A stretch of 64,000 nt of DNA from JANMMJ01 sp031373255 (GTDB taxonomy: Bacteria > Pseudomonadota > Alphaproteobacteria > Rhizobiales > Aestuariivirgaceae): assembly GCA_031373255.1 (NCBI GenBank), contig JANMMJ010000003.1, positions 39,947-103,946 of the forward strand. The letters run 5' to 3'. Positions within the stretch are counted from its first letter, which is position 1, and every line of letters starts with the position of its first letter. Of the stretch, positions 16,293 through 24,223 are shown piece after piece. Position numbers and translations under genes: made by a program. Under the pieces are notes generated by a model that was given only the letters and a program-made list of their open reading frames with translations, did no database searches and was not told the origin of the DNA.

Positions 16293-16880
16293 TTAACGGA
16301 TTTGCTCGGTCAACTGCGGGCCGTCGAGCGGCCGGACGAACTCGATGCCGACGCCTGCCTCGATGTAGCGGACGATGCGCCCGCGCATCTTGCCAAGCAT
16401 GATGTAGGTGCCGAGGCTGGGTATGACTTCAACCTTCACGGCGGCTCCGGAGAGCGAAATGTCGAGGACTTCGCAGGTATAAACCCGGCCGTCGGGCAGC
16501 GTGATATGAGACTTGTTGTCCTTGGGCTCGTAACGGATATGGCGGCGAAGATTGGCGTCAGGATCGGCACCCCGGCTGGAGTACCAGCGCAGGCGGGCGG
16601 CAAAGCGCTCGCGGCGCGCACCCGTCTGCGGGAAAATGACGTGAAATCCGCCTGGGACAGGATCGGCGCTGATGGCCTCCACGCGGCCGATTTCGTCGAG
16701 ATAGGCCACAATGTTCTGGCCGCCGGACGGTATGCTTTCAGTGATGAACGTGGCGCCATCAATCGTCAGATTTGCGACCTGGCAGGGATGCTCGGTCATA
16801 TCGGGCAACATGAACCGGCCGAACAGTATGCCCTGCGGCCCTTCGACGGGTCCCGGCTGGAGAGCTGCAGCACCGCTCAC
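16293..16880 (-). CDS. PilZ domain protein (two PilZ-like domains)
   Basis: A 195-residue cytoplasmic protein with two PilZ-like halves. Residues about 24-90 carry CQVANLTIDGATFI, a degenerate form. Residues about 108-185 carry RRHIRYEP and CEVLDISLSGAAVKVE, close to the RxxxR...DxSxxG c-di-GMP-binding signature. It is therefore probably a c-di-GMP receptor through the second domain. The GTG at 16880 with GGGGAT upstream was chosen; an open frame continues to a TTG at 17003 without a ribosome site. It lies 123 bases after the PAS gene on the same strand, probably in the same transcription unit. Confidence 0.8.
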   Translation of the reverse strand: MSGAAALQPGPVEGPQGILFGRFMLPDMTEHPCQVANLTIDGATFITESIPSGGQNIVAYLDEIGRVEAISADPVPGGFHVIFPQTGARRERFAARLRWYSSRGADPDANLRRHIRYEPKDNKSHITLPDGRVYTCEVLDISLSGAAVKVEVIPSLGTYIMLGKMRGRIVRYIEAGVGIEFVRPLDGPQLTEQIR

Positions 16881-17003
16881 GTTGTAATCCCCAAATTTTC
16901 TGTCACCGGCGGACGATATTCCCGCGTGGATGAGTTGCGTTACATCGAAGACTGCAACGCTATCAGCGCCAGCTAAATGGGCAGTTAATGAAGTGAAGTT
17001 CAA

Positions 17004-17645
17004 TTAACGCGTGTGGCCGGACTTGCCGCCTTCAATGACGCGAAAGTTGGCGAAGGGCCGCGCCGATGCGTGGCCGGACTTCGGGCTGAGGGGATCGCCG
17101 GGAAGCGGCTCGGTCCAGATGGCCCGGGCGCTGAGCAGTTCAATCCGCGAGATACTGTCATAACCCATTGTATTTGTGTCTGAAAATGGCATTATGGCGC
17201 CAAGAACGTGAATCGCATCGCCGCTGTGGGCGCGGATGGGCAAGCACAGCATTTCGGTCGGGATGGTATGGTTGAGCGAGGTTTGCAGGCGGAAACGCAT
17301 GACGCAAGGCTGCATCGAACCTACAACCCCGTCGAGCAATCGCACGGCCATGTCACGTTCAAACGCATGCCAGTTCTGGAAAACATCCTTACCGGTCAGT
17401 TCCTGACGCCACATCGCACACAGCCTGGTGCCGGCCAGACGCCATTTGTAAGACTGGCGGGCGGGATTGCGTTCCATGATGAAAAGATTTGGCATCTGAT
17501 CGCGGATCTTGAACAGGTCGAGTTCGGCGCGGTCGGGAGCAGCGCGTTCGCCGCGCAGGCCTTCCCAATAGCGAAACAGCGTGCGACTCCCCGGATGAAG
17601 AATCTCATCTGGCGTTGTCGGCTTGTCGAGCGTGTCGTTGTTCAT
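17004..17645 (-). CDS. PAS-domain protein (PAS_5/DUF1457-like)
   Basis: A 213-residue soluble protein resembling the PAS_5 family found widely in alphaproteobacteria, often next to PilZ genes. Supporting segments are FRYWEGLRGERAAPDRAELD, the hallmark RYWxxLR...P.R.x.D opening (about 24-43), and YKWRLAGTRLCAMWRQELTGKD, the PAS core strand and helix. It has no output domain, so it may sense a ligand and act through a partner such as the downstream PilZ protein. The ATG at 17645 has GGAAGAAA upstream. It is divergent from the rhomboid gene. Confidence 0.82.
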   Translation of the reverse strand: MNNDTLDKPTTPDEILHPGSRTLFRYWEGLRGERAAPDRAELDLFKIRDQMPNLFIMERNPARQSYKWRLAGTRLCAMWRQELTGKDVFQNWHAFERDMAVRLLDGVVGSMQPCVMRFRLQTSLNHTIPTEMLCLPIRAHSGDAIHVLGAIMPFSDTNTMGYDSISRIELLSARAIWTEPLPGDPLSPKSGHASARPFANFRVIEGGKSGHTR

Positions 17646-17771
17646 ATTTCTTCCACGATCCGGTTTTGCCGGGACAGGCTGTCCCATTGCTGTACAGATG
17701 CGCAGGAGAGGTGCAGAGGCCGTGCCATGCCCCGGTTTGCCGTCCAGGCCATTGGCCGTTAGAAGGTACTG

Positions 17772-18503
17772 ATGCTCGACGCTTCGCCCGAAATTCCCCC
17801 TCCGCCTGCGAAAGTTCCTTTGATCAATGCTCCACGGGTCGTGCTGGTGCTTATCGGCGCAATCATCGCAGTGCATCTGGCGCGGGTCCTCGCGGGGGAG
17901 GATATTTCCACCTGGGCGCTGCGCATGTTTGCCTTCATCCCGGCCCAGACCACCGGTGCTGCTGGCGAGGTGTGGCCGCTACAGCGTTATTGGACACTCA
18001 TCAGTTACGCGTTTCTTCATTCAAACGGCATGCACCTCATCTTCAATAGCCTGTGGATGCTGATTTTCGGGAGTTTTGTGGCCAGGCGGCTATCGACGCC
18101 GCGATTCCTGCTACTGGCTCTGATAGCTACTGTCGCGGGTGCGGCGGCGATGCTGGTCAATCACGCGGATGAGTTTGTGCCGGTCATTGGTGCTTCGGGC
18201 GCCGTTTCGGGCTTCATGGCGGCAGCGGTGCCGCTGATGTATGGCGGCAACTATTCACTTGGCTACGCCATCAGGGGCGACGTCCGCACCACGCGGCCAC
18301 TGCGTTTTCTGGAACTTCTGCAAAACCGGGGTGCCCTTATTTTCATGGCCGTCTGGCTGGTCATCACGCTCATCACCGGGGCCGCGGGATTTGATGACGG
18401 CGTGCTGGGCGTCGGACAGCAAATCCAGGTTGCCTGGGAAGCTCACATCGGAGGGTTCATCGCAGGTCTCGCCGCGTTTTACTTGCTCGACCGAAGGGGA
18501 TGA
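17772..18503 (+). CDS. Rhomboid family intramembrane serine protease
   Basis: A 243-residue, six-helix membrane protein. The catalytic serine sits in IGASGAVSG (Ser142), the partner histidine in WEAHIGGFIAG (His225), and the HxxxN region reads FLHSNGMHLIFNSLW (about 82-96). All core rhomboid residues are present, so it should cleave transmembrane helices of client proteins; the clients are unknown. It is transcribed divergently from the PAS gene and 59 bases ahead of the CBS gene. Confidence 0.93.
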   Translation: MLDASPEIPPPPAKVPLINAPRVVLVLIGAIIAVHLARVLAGEDISTWALRMFAFIPAQTTGAAGEVWPLQRYWTLISYAFLHSNGMHLIFNSLWMLIFGSFVARRLSTPRFLLLALIATVAGAAAMLVNHADEFVPVIGASGAVSGFMAAAVPLMYGGNYSLGYAIRGDVRTTRPLRFLELLQNRGALIFMAVWLVITLITGAAGFDDGVLGVGQQIQVAWEAHIGGFIAGLAAFYLLDRRG

Positions 18504-18562
18504 AATCACCCAGGAAATGATATATGCTCCCCCTTACCTGAGGCTGGTGGAGGAGACACACC

Positions 18563-18997
18563 ATGGCAGTTGCCCAAATACTCAAGGTTAAAGGCCGTTC
18601 GATCCTGACCGCAGTGGCCGGGGACACGGTCCATTCCATCGTCAAGACGTTGGCAGAAAAACGTATTGGCGCGGTGGTTATCGTTTCCGGCACTGGTGCG
18701 ATCGCGGGCATCGTGTCCGAGCGCGACGTGGTCAGGGCAATGGCGGCACATGGAGCAAAGGCGCTCGATCTCACAGCCAAGGACATCATGACGGCGAAGG
18801 TGCGCACCTGCACTCCTGCCGATTCCGAGGCTGAACTGATGTCTCTGATGACAGTCAACCGGATCCGTCACTTGCCCGTGCTCGAAAATGACAAGCTCGC
18901 CGGGATGATATCCATCGGGGACGTGGTCAAATTCCGGATGGAAGCGATCGAGCACGAGGCCGAAGAAATGAAGCTTTATATCGCGCAGGCGGGCTGA
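18563..18997 (+). CDS. Tandem CBS-domain protein
   Basis: A 144-residue protein made of two CBS motifs. The first (about 10-62) contains GAVVIVSGTGAIAGIVSERDVVRAM, with the GIxSERD adenosyl-binding signature. The second (about 75-130) contains NRIRHLPVLENDKLAGMISIGDVV. Such stand-alone CBS pairs bind AMP, ATP or similar nucleotides and regulate partners or sense energy state. It is probably co-transcribed with the rhomboid gene. It converges on hisI, with only two bases between stops. Confidence 0.92.
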   Translation: MAVAQILKVKGRSILTAVAGDTVHSIVKTLAEKRIGAVVIVSGTGAIAGIVSERDVVRAMAAHGAKALDLTAKDIMTAKVRTCTPADSEAELMSLMTVNRIRHLPVLENDKLAGMISIGDVVKFRMEAIEHEAEEMKLYIAQAG

Positions 18998-18999
18998 GG

Positions 19000-19401
19000 T
19001 CAGGTGTTGTAGACGTCGCCGGGATTGAAGAGGCGGACGTCATTCGTGAAAGCAAGCCGGTCGCCATCGAGCTTGCGGTAAAAACACGATTTCCGGCCGG
19101 TGTGGCAAACAGCGCCGCGGCCTTCGATCGTGACGTCAATCAACAGAACATCCTGATCGCAATCGGTGCGGATTGCCTCAACCCGAAGCGTTTCCCCCGA
19201 CGTTTCGCCCTTCTTCCACAAGCGCCCGCGAGAGCGGCTCCAGAAATGCACCAGGCCAGATTTTTGTGTAAGTGACAATGCTTCGGCATTCATGTGGGCA
19301 AACATCAGCACCCCGCCGGGACCGGAAACGATGACGGGGATAAGGCCGGATGCGTCAAATTTCGGCGTGAAAGACGTCGATTCCTCGACGCTCTCCGGCA
19401 T
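19000..19401 (-). CDS. hisI: Phosphoribosyl-AMP cyclohydrolase
   Basis: A 133-residue enzyme that opens the adenine ring of phosphoribosyl-AMP, the third step of histidine synthesis. Motifs are ALSLTQKSGLVHFWSRSRGRLWKKGETSG (Mg/substrate region), TDCDQDVLL and the zinc-binding CHTGRKSCFYR. It has HisI only and no fused HisE, as in most alphaproteobacteria. Its ATG overlaps the folE stop codon (ATGA), so it is translated with folE. Confidence 0.95.
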   Translation of the reverse strand: MPESVEESTSFTPKFDASGLIPVIVSGPGGVLMFAHMNAEALSLTQKSGLVHFWSRSRGRLWKKGETSGETLRVEAIRTDCDQDVLLIDVTIEGRGAVCHTGRKSCFYRKLDGDRLAFTNDVRLFNPGDVYNT

Positions 19402-20051
19402 CAGAGCGAAAAGCCAGCTGACGGGGCTCGCACCAGTTCCATGAAACGCGCCTGCAGGACCGGGTTCGACTTGAATTCACCGGTGAACTGCGTGGTAATG
19501 GTCGCCACGTTGCGCTTGCCGACGCCACGCATCGACATGCAGGTGTGCACCGCCTCAAGCATGACGGCAACACCCCGGGGAGCGAGGGCATGGTCGATAG
19601 ATTTGGCGACCTGCGCGGTCATCGTTTCCTGAGTCTGGAGCCTGCGGGCAAAGATTTCCACGACACGGGCCAGCTTGGAAATTCCGACAACCGCATGGGT
19701 CGGCAAATAGGCAACGTGGGCCCGGCCGACGAATGGCGCGATGTGGTGTTCGCAATGCGAATTAAACTCGATGTCGCGGAGCATGACGATGTCGTCATAG
19801 CCGCCCACATCTTCGAAAGTGCGGGAAAGGGCCTCAGCCGGATCCTCTTCGTACCCGGAAAAGTATTCCCGGAAAGCCTTGACCACACGCTTGGGCGTGT
19901 CGAGGAGGCCTTCGCGCGTGGGGTCGTCGCCAGCCCATGCAAGCAGGGTGCGCACAGCGGCTTCGGCTTCATCCTGCGTCGGCCGCTCGAATGTCCGGTT
20001 ACGGATCACCGGCGATCCGTCGCGGTGCAGTTTCTTCACGCTTGCGTCCAT
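19401..20051 (-). CDS. folE: GTP cyclohydrolase I
   Basis: A 216-residue enzyme converting GTP to dihydroneopterin triphosphate, the entry to folate synthesis. It has the zinc-site pair FNSHCEHHIAPF (about 104-115) and HTCMSMRGV, and the QETMTAQVA helix. The ATG at 20051 fits the ribosome site AGGGAAG; the ATG six bases further upstream is too close to it. It heads the folE-hisI pair, divergent from the Fe-S scaffold gene. Confidence 0.96.
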   Translation of the reverse strand: MDASVKKLHRDGSPVIRNRTFERPTQDEAEAAVRTLLAWAGDDPTREGLLDTPKRVVKAFREYFSGYEEDPAEALSRTFEDVGGYDDIVMLRDIEFNSHCEHHIAPFVGRAHVAYLPTHAVVGISKLARVVEIFARRLQTQETMTAQVAKSIDHALAPRGVAVMLEAVHTCMSMRGVGKRNVATITTQFTGEFKSNPVLQARFMELVRAPSAGFSL

Positions 20052-20195
20052 AATCATCTTCCCTGTTAAGCACGAACAGTTACGCACCGCTTTCCTTCCG
20101 GGATCACCGGCGGAAAAGGGGTGACGCTTGCCTGCCTGAACGGCCGACCCCATATCACGGGTGACCTTGCTCCTGCAACGCGATACAATGTGGCC

Positions 20196-20639
20196 ATGAT
20201 CAACGAAATCTACAATCAAAAGATTCTGGCATTCGCGGCCGATATTCCGCGATTGCAACGGTTGCCGGACGCCGATGCAACCGCCGTGGCCCATTCCCGG
20301 CTTTGCGGCTCGAAAGTGACCGTCGACCTGAAGATGGATGACGGCGTGATTAAGGATTTTGGACACGACGTGAAAGCCTGTGCCCTTGGCCAAGCTTCCT
20401 CCTCGATCATGGCGCGGCATGTGGTTGGATCGACGGCGGCTGAAATGCGCGATATCCGCGATAAGATGTATGCCATGCTCAAGGCGGACGGTCCGCCGCC
20501 CACTGGTAAATGGGCTGATCTCGAAGCACTTTTGCCGGTGCGCGACTTCAAGGCCAGGCATGCCTCGACGCTGCTGACCTTTGACGCGGTGGCCGATGCG
20601 GTTGGCCAGATCGAGGCCAGGCAGAAGGAGCACGCATGA
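20196..20639 (+). CDS. Iron-sulfur cluster assembly scaffold protein (IscU/NifU-N/SufU-like)
   Basis: A 147-residue protein with the fold of the IscU/NifU N-terminal domain: INEIYNQKILAFAADIP at the start, then SRLCGSKVTVDLKMDDGVIKDFGHDVKACALGQASSS (split here by function: LCGS and ACALGQASSS are cluster-ligand regions). Alphaproteobacteria carry this divergent scaffold beside folE/yidD. A third ligand cysteine of canonical IscU is not evident, so its exact role is less certain. The start is ATG 20196, with weak ribosome site. It overlaps the cupin gene by four bases. Confidence 0.82.
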   Translation: MINEIYNQKILAFAADIPRLQRLPDADATAVAHSRLCGSKVTVDLKMDDGVIKDFGHDVKACALGQASSSIMARHVVGSTAAEMRDIRDKMYAMLKADGPPPTGKWADLEALLPVRDFKARHASTLLTFDAVADAVGQIEARQKEHA

Positions 20640-21112
20640 GCGCGGATAAGCCGCCGGCGGCCATTGCGGCTTTGGAAATGGCGCCGCGGACGACATCCAT
20701 CTACCCGGCAGAGTTTGCCAAGGCTCTCGAAGGACGGAAGAAGCGGGTTCTCGGCGACTCGTTCGGCCTGAGCCAATTCGGGGTGAATCTGACAAAGCTG
20801 ACACCGGGCACCTGGTCATCACAGCGTCATTGGCACGAAAAAGAAGATGAGTTCATCTACGTGCTCGATGGCGAGATCACTCTCGTCGATGACGCGGGCG
20901 AGCATCGCCTGACGCCAGGCATGTGCGCAGGATTCAAGGCTGGCGTGGCGAACGGCCATCACCTGATCAACAGATCGTCTGGCGAATGCACTTATCTTGA
21001 GGTCGGAACGCGTTCGCCAGACGAACGCTCACATTACCCAGAGGCCGACATGCAGGGACTCAAGGTCGATGGCAAATGGCTGATGACGCGGAAGAATGGC
21101 GATCCGTTCTGA
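20636..21112 (+). CDS. Cupin domain protein
   Basis: A 158-residue single-domain cupin. Motif 1 reads QRHWHEKEDEFIYVLDGEITL (split: metal ligands are the H-W-H, E and later H), and motif 2 reads LTPGMCAGFKAGVANGHHLIN. The metal-binding histidines are conserved. The last segment (EVGTRSPDERSHYPEAD) resembles cupins annotated as transcriptional partners or dioxygenase-like proteins of unknown substrate. It is translationally coupled (ATGA) to the Fe-S scaffold gene. Confidence 0.88.
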   Translation: MSADKPPAAIAALEMAPRTTSIYPAEFAKALEGRKKRVLGDSFGLSQFGVNLTKLTPGTWSSQRHWHEKEDEFIYVLDGEITLVDDAGEHRLTPGMCAGFKAGVANGHHLINRSSGECTYLEVGTRSPDERSHYPEADMQGLKVDGKWLMTRKNGDPF

Positions 21113-21128
21113 CTCTCGTCGATAGCCG

Positions 21129-21160
21129 CAATTTGATTCAAATTGAAACTCAATTGCGCC
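21129..21160 (+). promoter_or_regulatory. Duplicated upstream motif of the first CAP-RTX gene
   Basis: CAATTT-gattc-AAATTG (21129-21145) is palindromic, and CAAATTGAAACTCAATTGCG starts at 21139, 80 bases before the ATG. A near copy starts at 22537, 78 bases before the second CAP-RTX gene. The conserved position suggests a shared regulatory site. Confidence 0.5.
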
Positions 21161-21218
21161 CTTATTTTTCAGATAGTGGCAAGCGGGACGGCATTAGTGA
21201 CTTCGGAAGGGAGTTACG

Positions 21219-22493
21219 ATGGCCGAACCCAGTGCATACGAGCAGCTATTTCTTGAACTCATCAATCGGGCGCGGCTCGATCCCACCGCCGAAGCGCAGC
21301 GGACCGGTGTTTCACTCGGCACGATAACGGCGGCGCAGAAGCAGCCGCTCGCCTTCAATCTCAGCATCAATGACGCGGCCGATGCACACAGCGCATGGAT
21401 GCTTTCGTCGGGGACATTCAGTCACACTGGGTCTGGTGGAAGTTCAGCCGGACAACGCATGGAATCCGCGGGCTTCACCGGCATAAGCACGTGGGGCGAG
21501 AACATCGCCTGGAACGGCACGACAGGCACGCTCAACACTCTCTCGTCGGTGCTGGGGCAGCATGACGGCTTGTTCCGGAGTTCCGGGCATCGCGCCAACA
21601 TTCTGAACGACAGTTTCAAGGAAATAGGGATCGGCAGCCAGAGCGGTTCATATTCTGGCTACAACGCGCTGATGACGACGCAGGATTTCTGCAGATCGGG
21701 CGCGGGGTCACTGATCACTGGCGTCGTCTACAATGACTCGGACAGCAATGCGTTCTATTCCGTTGGTGAAGGGCGCGATGGCATCCAGATGCAATTGTTG
21801 TCTGGTGCGTCCCTTATCGGTGCGACGGCAACCTGGAGCTCTGGCGGATATTCGATGAAGACGACAGCGACAGGCGATCTCACCGTCCGGTTTTCAGGGG
21901 GAGGGCTGGCGCAGACAATCGGCGCGATAATCGACTTCGCGGCGTATAATGCGAAGATCGATCTGGTCAATGGCAATACGATCCAGTCATCGGTCTCGGC
22001 GGACCTCGCATTCGCCACGCGCAATCTGCGACTGCTCGGCATCGACGACACCGATGGCACCGGCACCGCAGGACCCAATCAGCTCATTGGCAACAAGGGA
22101 TCGAACCAACTGGACGGGCTTGGCGGTTACGATGCGATTCGTGGCGGAATCGGCAATGACAGGCTGGATGGCGGCAGCGGTCTCGACAAGCTGTTTGGCA
22201 ACCAGGGCAATGACACGCTCAACGGCGGGAGCGGCAACGATACACTGACAGGAGGATCGAACGCCGACACGTTTGTATTCTCCGGGGCTTTCGGCAAGGA
22301 CAAGATCACCGACTTTCAGGATGGCCTCGACGGCATCAGATTTTTGAATGCCGGGTCATCCGATTTCTCGGACCTTACGATCAGCGGCAATGGCTCGACG
22401 TCAGTGCACGTCGCCTTCGGCAGCAATGCCATCGACGTCGATGGGGTGAATCCGATCACCCTTTCGGCAGCCGATTTCCAGTTTCTCGCCTGA
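21219..22493 (+). CDS. CAP (SCP/PR-1) domain protein with RTX calcium-binding repeats, copy 1
   Basis: A 424-residue secreted protein in three parts. The CAP domain (about 1-165) has NDAADAHSAWMLSSGTFSHTGSGG, WGENIAWNG and SSGHRANILNDSFKEIGIG. A beta-rich middle (about 165-270) opens with GVVYNDSDSNAFYSVGEGRDG. An RTX block (about 285-350) has nonapeptides such as GGIGNDRLDGG and GNQGNDTLNGG, followed by a C-terminal tail ending LSAADFQFLA. There is no Sec signal; RTX plus this tail imply type I secretion. The function of bacterial CAP domains is unsettled. It is a tandem paralogue of the next gene. Confidence 0.88.
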   Translation: MAEPSAYEQLFLELINRARLDPTAEAQRTGVSLGTITAAQKQPLAFNLSINDAADAHSAWMLSSGTFSHTGSGGSSAGQRMESAGFTGISTWGENIAWNGTTGTLNTLSSVLGQHDGLFRSSGHRANILNDSFKEIGIGSQSGSYSGYNALMTTQDFCRSGAGSLITGVVYNDSDSNAFYSVGEGRDGIQMQLLSGASLIGATATWSSGGYSMKTTATGDLTVRFSGGGLAQTIGAIIDFAAYNAKIDLVNGNTIQSSVSADLAFATRNLRLLGIDDTDGTGTAGPNQLIGNKGSNQLDGLGGYDAIRGGIGNDRLDGGSGLDKLFGNQGNDTLNGGSGNDTLTGGSNADTFVFSGAFGKDKITDFQDGLDGIRFLNAGSSDFSDLTISGNGSTSVHVAFGSNAIDVDGVNPITLSAADFQFLA

Positions 22494-22520
22494 GTTTTTG
22501 AAATGGAAGATAAGAACAAA

Positions 22521-22558
22521 TTGATAAAAACTGTATCAAATTGAGACGCAAAATTGCC
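22521..22558 (+). promoter_or_regulatory. Duplicated upstream motif of the second CAP-RTX gene
   Basis: An inverted repeat TTGATA-N7-TATCAA (22521-22539) overlaps CAAATTGAGACGCAAAATTG (from 22537), the counterpart of the motif upstream of copy 1 at nearly the same distance from the start codon. Confidence 0.5.
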
Positions 22559-22614
22559 CTATTCCCCGGTGAAGAGGGGTTGGGACGGTATGATCATCGC
22601 AGAGGGGAATTCTG

Positions 22615-23841
22615 ATGGCCGAGCCGACAGCATATGAGCAATTGTTTCTGGAACTGATCAATCGTGCCCGGCTTGATCCAGCCGCGGAGGCAGCGCGGCT
22701 TGGCGTATCGCTGGGGACCATTACTACGACGCAGAAACAGCCACTGGCCTTCAACACCAAGCTCAACGATGCGGCGGACGCCCATAGCGCCTGGATGCTC
22801 GCCGCCGATGTCTTCAGTCACACCGGATCAGGCGGGAGTTCGCCATATGCGCGGATGCAGGCTGCCGGATACACTTTCAGCGGTAGCTGGAGCTGGGGAG
22901 AAAACATTGCGTGGAACGGCACCACGGGAACGCTGAACCTCCTGTCTTCAACTCTTAGCCAATACAGCAACCTGTTCAAAAGCTCGGGGCATCGCGCCAA
23001 CATGCTCAACGACGGCTTTAAGGAAGCCGGCATCGGGAGCGTGACCGGACAGTATGGCAGCTACAATGCATTGATGACGACGCAGGATTTTGCCCGCTCG
23101 GGAACGGGTTCGTTTGTGACGGGCGTTGCCTTCAACGACAGCAACGCAGACGCATTCTACTCGGTTGGAGAAGGGCGTGGCGCAATCCAGACGCAGCTCA
23201 TGTCCGGAGCGTCGACACTGGGCACGACGGCTACCTGGGCATCCGGAGGCTATGCCCTGAAAACGACGGCGGCTGGGCAATTGACCGTGAAGTTCTCTGG
23301 CGGCGGCCTGGCGCAGACAGTTGGCGCGACAGTCGCCGTGGGCGCCTCGAATGTTAAGGTTGATCTCGTCAATGGCGACACGATCCAATCGTCGGCGACT
23401 GCGACGCTATTCGGTTCGACTGCCAATCTTACCCTGCTGGGAATCAATGCGATGGATGGAACCGGCAACGCAGCAGCCAATACGCTGACTGGAAACAAGG
23501 GCGTCAATCTCTTGCAGGGCCTCGATGGCAATGACGCATTGCGCGGCGGCGACAGCGCGGACCTGCTCATCGGCGGAAGCGGAAACGACTCGCTAACGGG
23601 CGGTGCTCACAACGATACCTTCGTCTTTCAGGGTCTAACCGGCACTGACCACATTATGGATTTTCAGGATGGCATCGACCGGATCCGTTTTACCCAGGCG
23701 GGGGGCGACGATTTCTTCGATCTGAAGATCAGCAACAATGGCAGCACATCCGTGTCGGTCGTCCATGACGGGGGAACCATCATCGTGGCCGGCACTGCTC
23801 CGATCACGCTGTCGGCCAGTGATTTCGATTTTCTGGCCTGA
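22615..23841 (+). CDS. CAP (SCP/PR-1) domain protein with RTX calcium-binding repeats, copy 2
   Basis: A 408-residue paralogue of the preceding protein with the same order: CAP domain (HSAWMLAADVFSHTGSGG, WGENIAWNG, SSGHRANMLNDGFKEAGIG), middle domain (GVAFNDSNADAFYSVGEGRG), fewer RTX repeats (GLDGNDALRGGDSADLLIGG, GSGNDSLTGG) and the tail LSASDFDFLA. The pair arose by tandem duplication; the CAP domains are much closer than the RTX blocks. It is probably exported by a type I system encoded elsewhere. The upstream region is also partly duplicated, suggesting the same control. Confidence 0.88.
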   Translation: MAEPTAYEQLFLELINRARLDPAAEAARLGVSLGTITTTQKQPLAFNTKLNDAADAHSAWMLAADVFSHTGSGGSSPYARMQAAGYTFSGSWSWGENIAWNGTTGTLNLLSSTLSQYSNLFKSSGHRANMLNDGFKEAGIGSVTGQYGSYNALMTTQDFARSGTGSFVTGVAFNDSNADAFYSVGEGRGAIQTQLMSGASTLGTTATWASGGYALKTTAAGQLTVKFSGGGLAQTVGATVAVGASNVKVDLVNGDTIQSSATATLFGSTANLTLLGINAMDGTGNAAANTLTGNKGVNLLQGLDGNDALRGGDSADLLIGGSGNDSLTGGAHNDTFVFQGLTGTDHIMDFQDGIDRIRFTQAGGDDFFDLKISNNGSTSVSVVHDGGTIIVAGTAPITLSASDFDFLA

Positions 23842-23937
23842 TCGACCGCAAGGCCGAATCCGCGACAATGAAGCCGCTGGCTTGGGGCAAGGACATATTC
23901 ACATGTAGCGCGTTGCGCTAGCTTGTGACGCAGAGGT

Positions 23938-24171
23938 TTGACCTTGCAGACTGTGCTCCTTGCCATGATCCGGTTTTATCAGCTGACGCTCTCGTCGCTG
24001 ATGGGACGGCAATGCCGGTTCCTGCCGACTTGTTCGGACTATGCGTCGGAGGCGATCCACAAGCATGGCGCCTGGCGCGGCTTCTGGTTTTCGCTCAAGC
24101 GCATTTCGCGGTGTCATCCATGGGGCGGCAGCGGTTTCGATCCGGTGCCCGAAGAAATTTCAAAAAAATGA
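23938..24171 (+). CDS. yidD: Membrane protein insertion efficiency factor YidD
   Basis: A 77-residue YidD, a small amphipathic inner-membrane protein that assists YidC-dependent insertion. The family core is intact: IRFYQLTLSSLMGRQCRFLPTCSDYASEAI and RCHPWGGSGFDPVP, with its conserved Cys and His residues. The start is uncertain: TTG 23938, TTG 23944 (seven bases after AGAGG) and ATG 23965 all precede the conserved core. Its stop overlaps a strong hairpin. Confidence 0.93.
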   Translation: MTLQTVLLAMIRFYQLTLSSLMGRQCRFLPTCSDYASEAIHKHGAWRGFWFSLKRISRCHPWGGSGFDPVPEEISKK

Positions 24172-24198
24172 AGGCCCCGGGGAGATGCCGGGGCCTTC
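24170..24198. terminator. Bidirectional terminator hairpin between yidD and the porin gene
   Basis: GAAGGCCCCGG and CCGGGGCCTTC form a perfect 11-bp stem with a 7-base loop, starting at the yidD stop codon and 25 bases from the convergent porin-like gene. An A-run precedes it (24162-24168), giving a T-run for the reverse transcript. Confidence 0.75.
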
Positions 24199-24223
24199 AA
24201 GTCGGCACTTGGCCTGCGGGAGA

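Noticed and set aside
16285..16296. TTAA-N4-TTAA next to the PilZ stop codon as a CtrA site
   Set aside because: The spacing is four, not seven, and the motif lies at the 3' end of a gene, not upstream of one.
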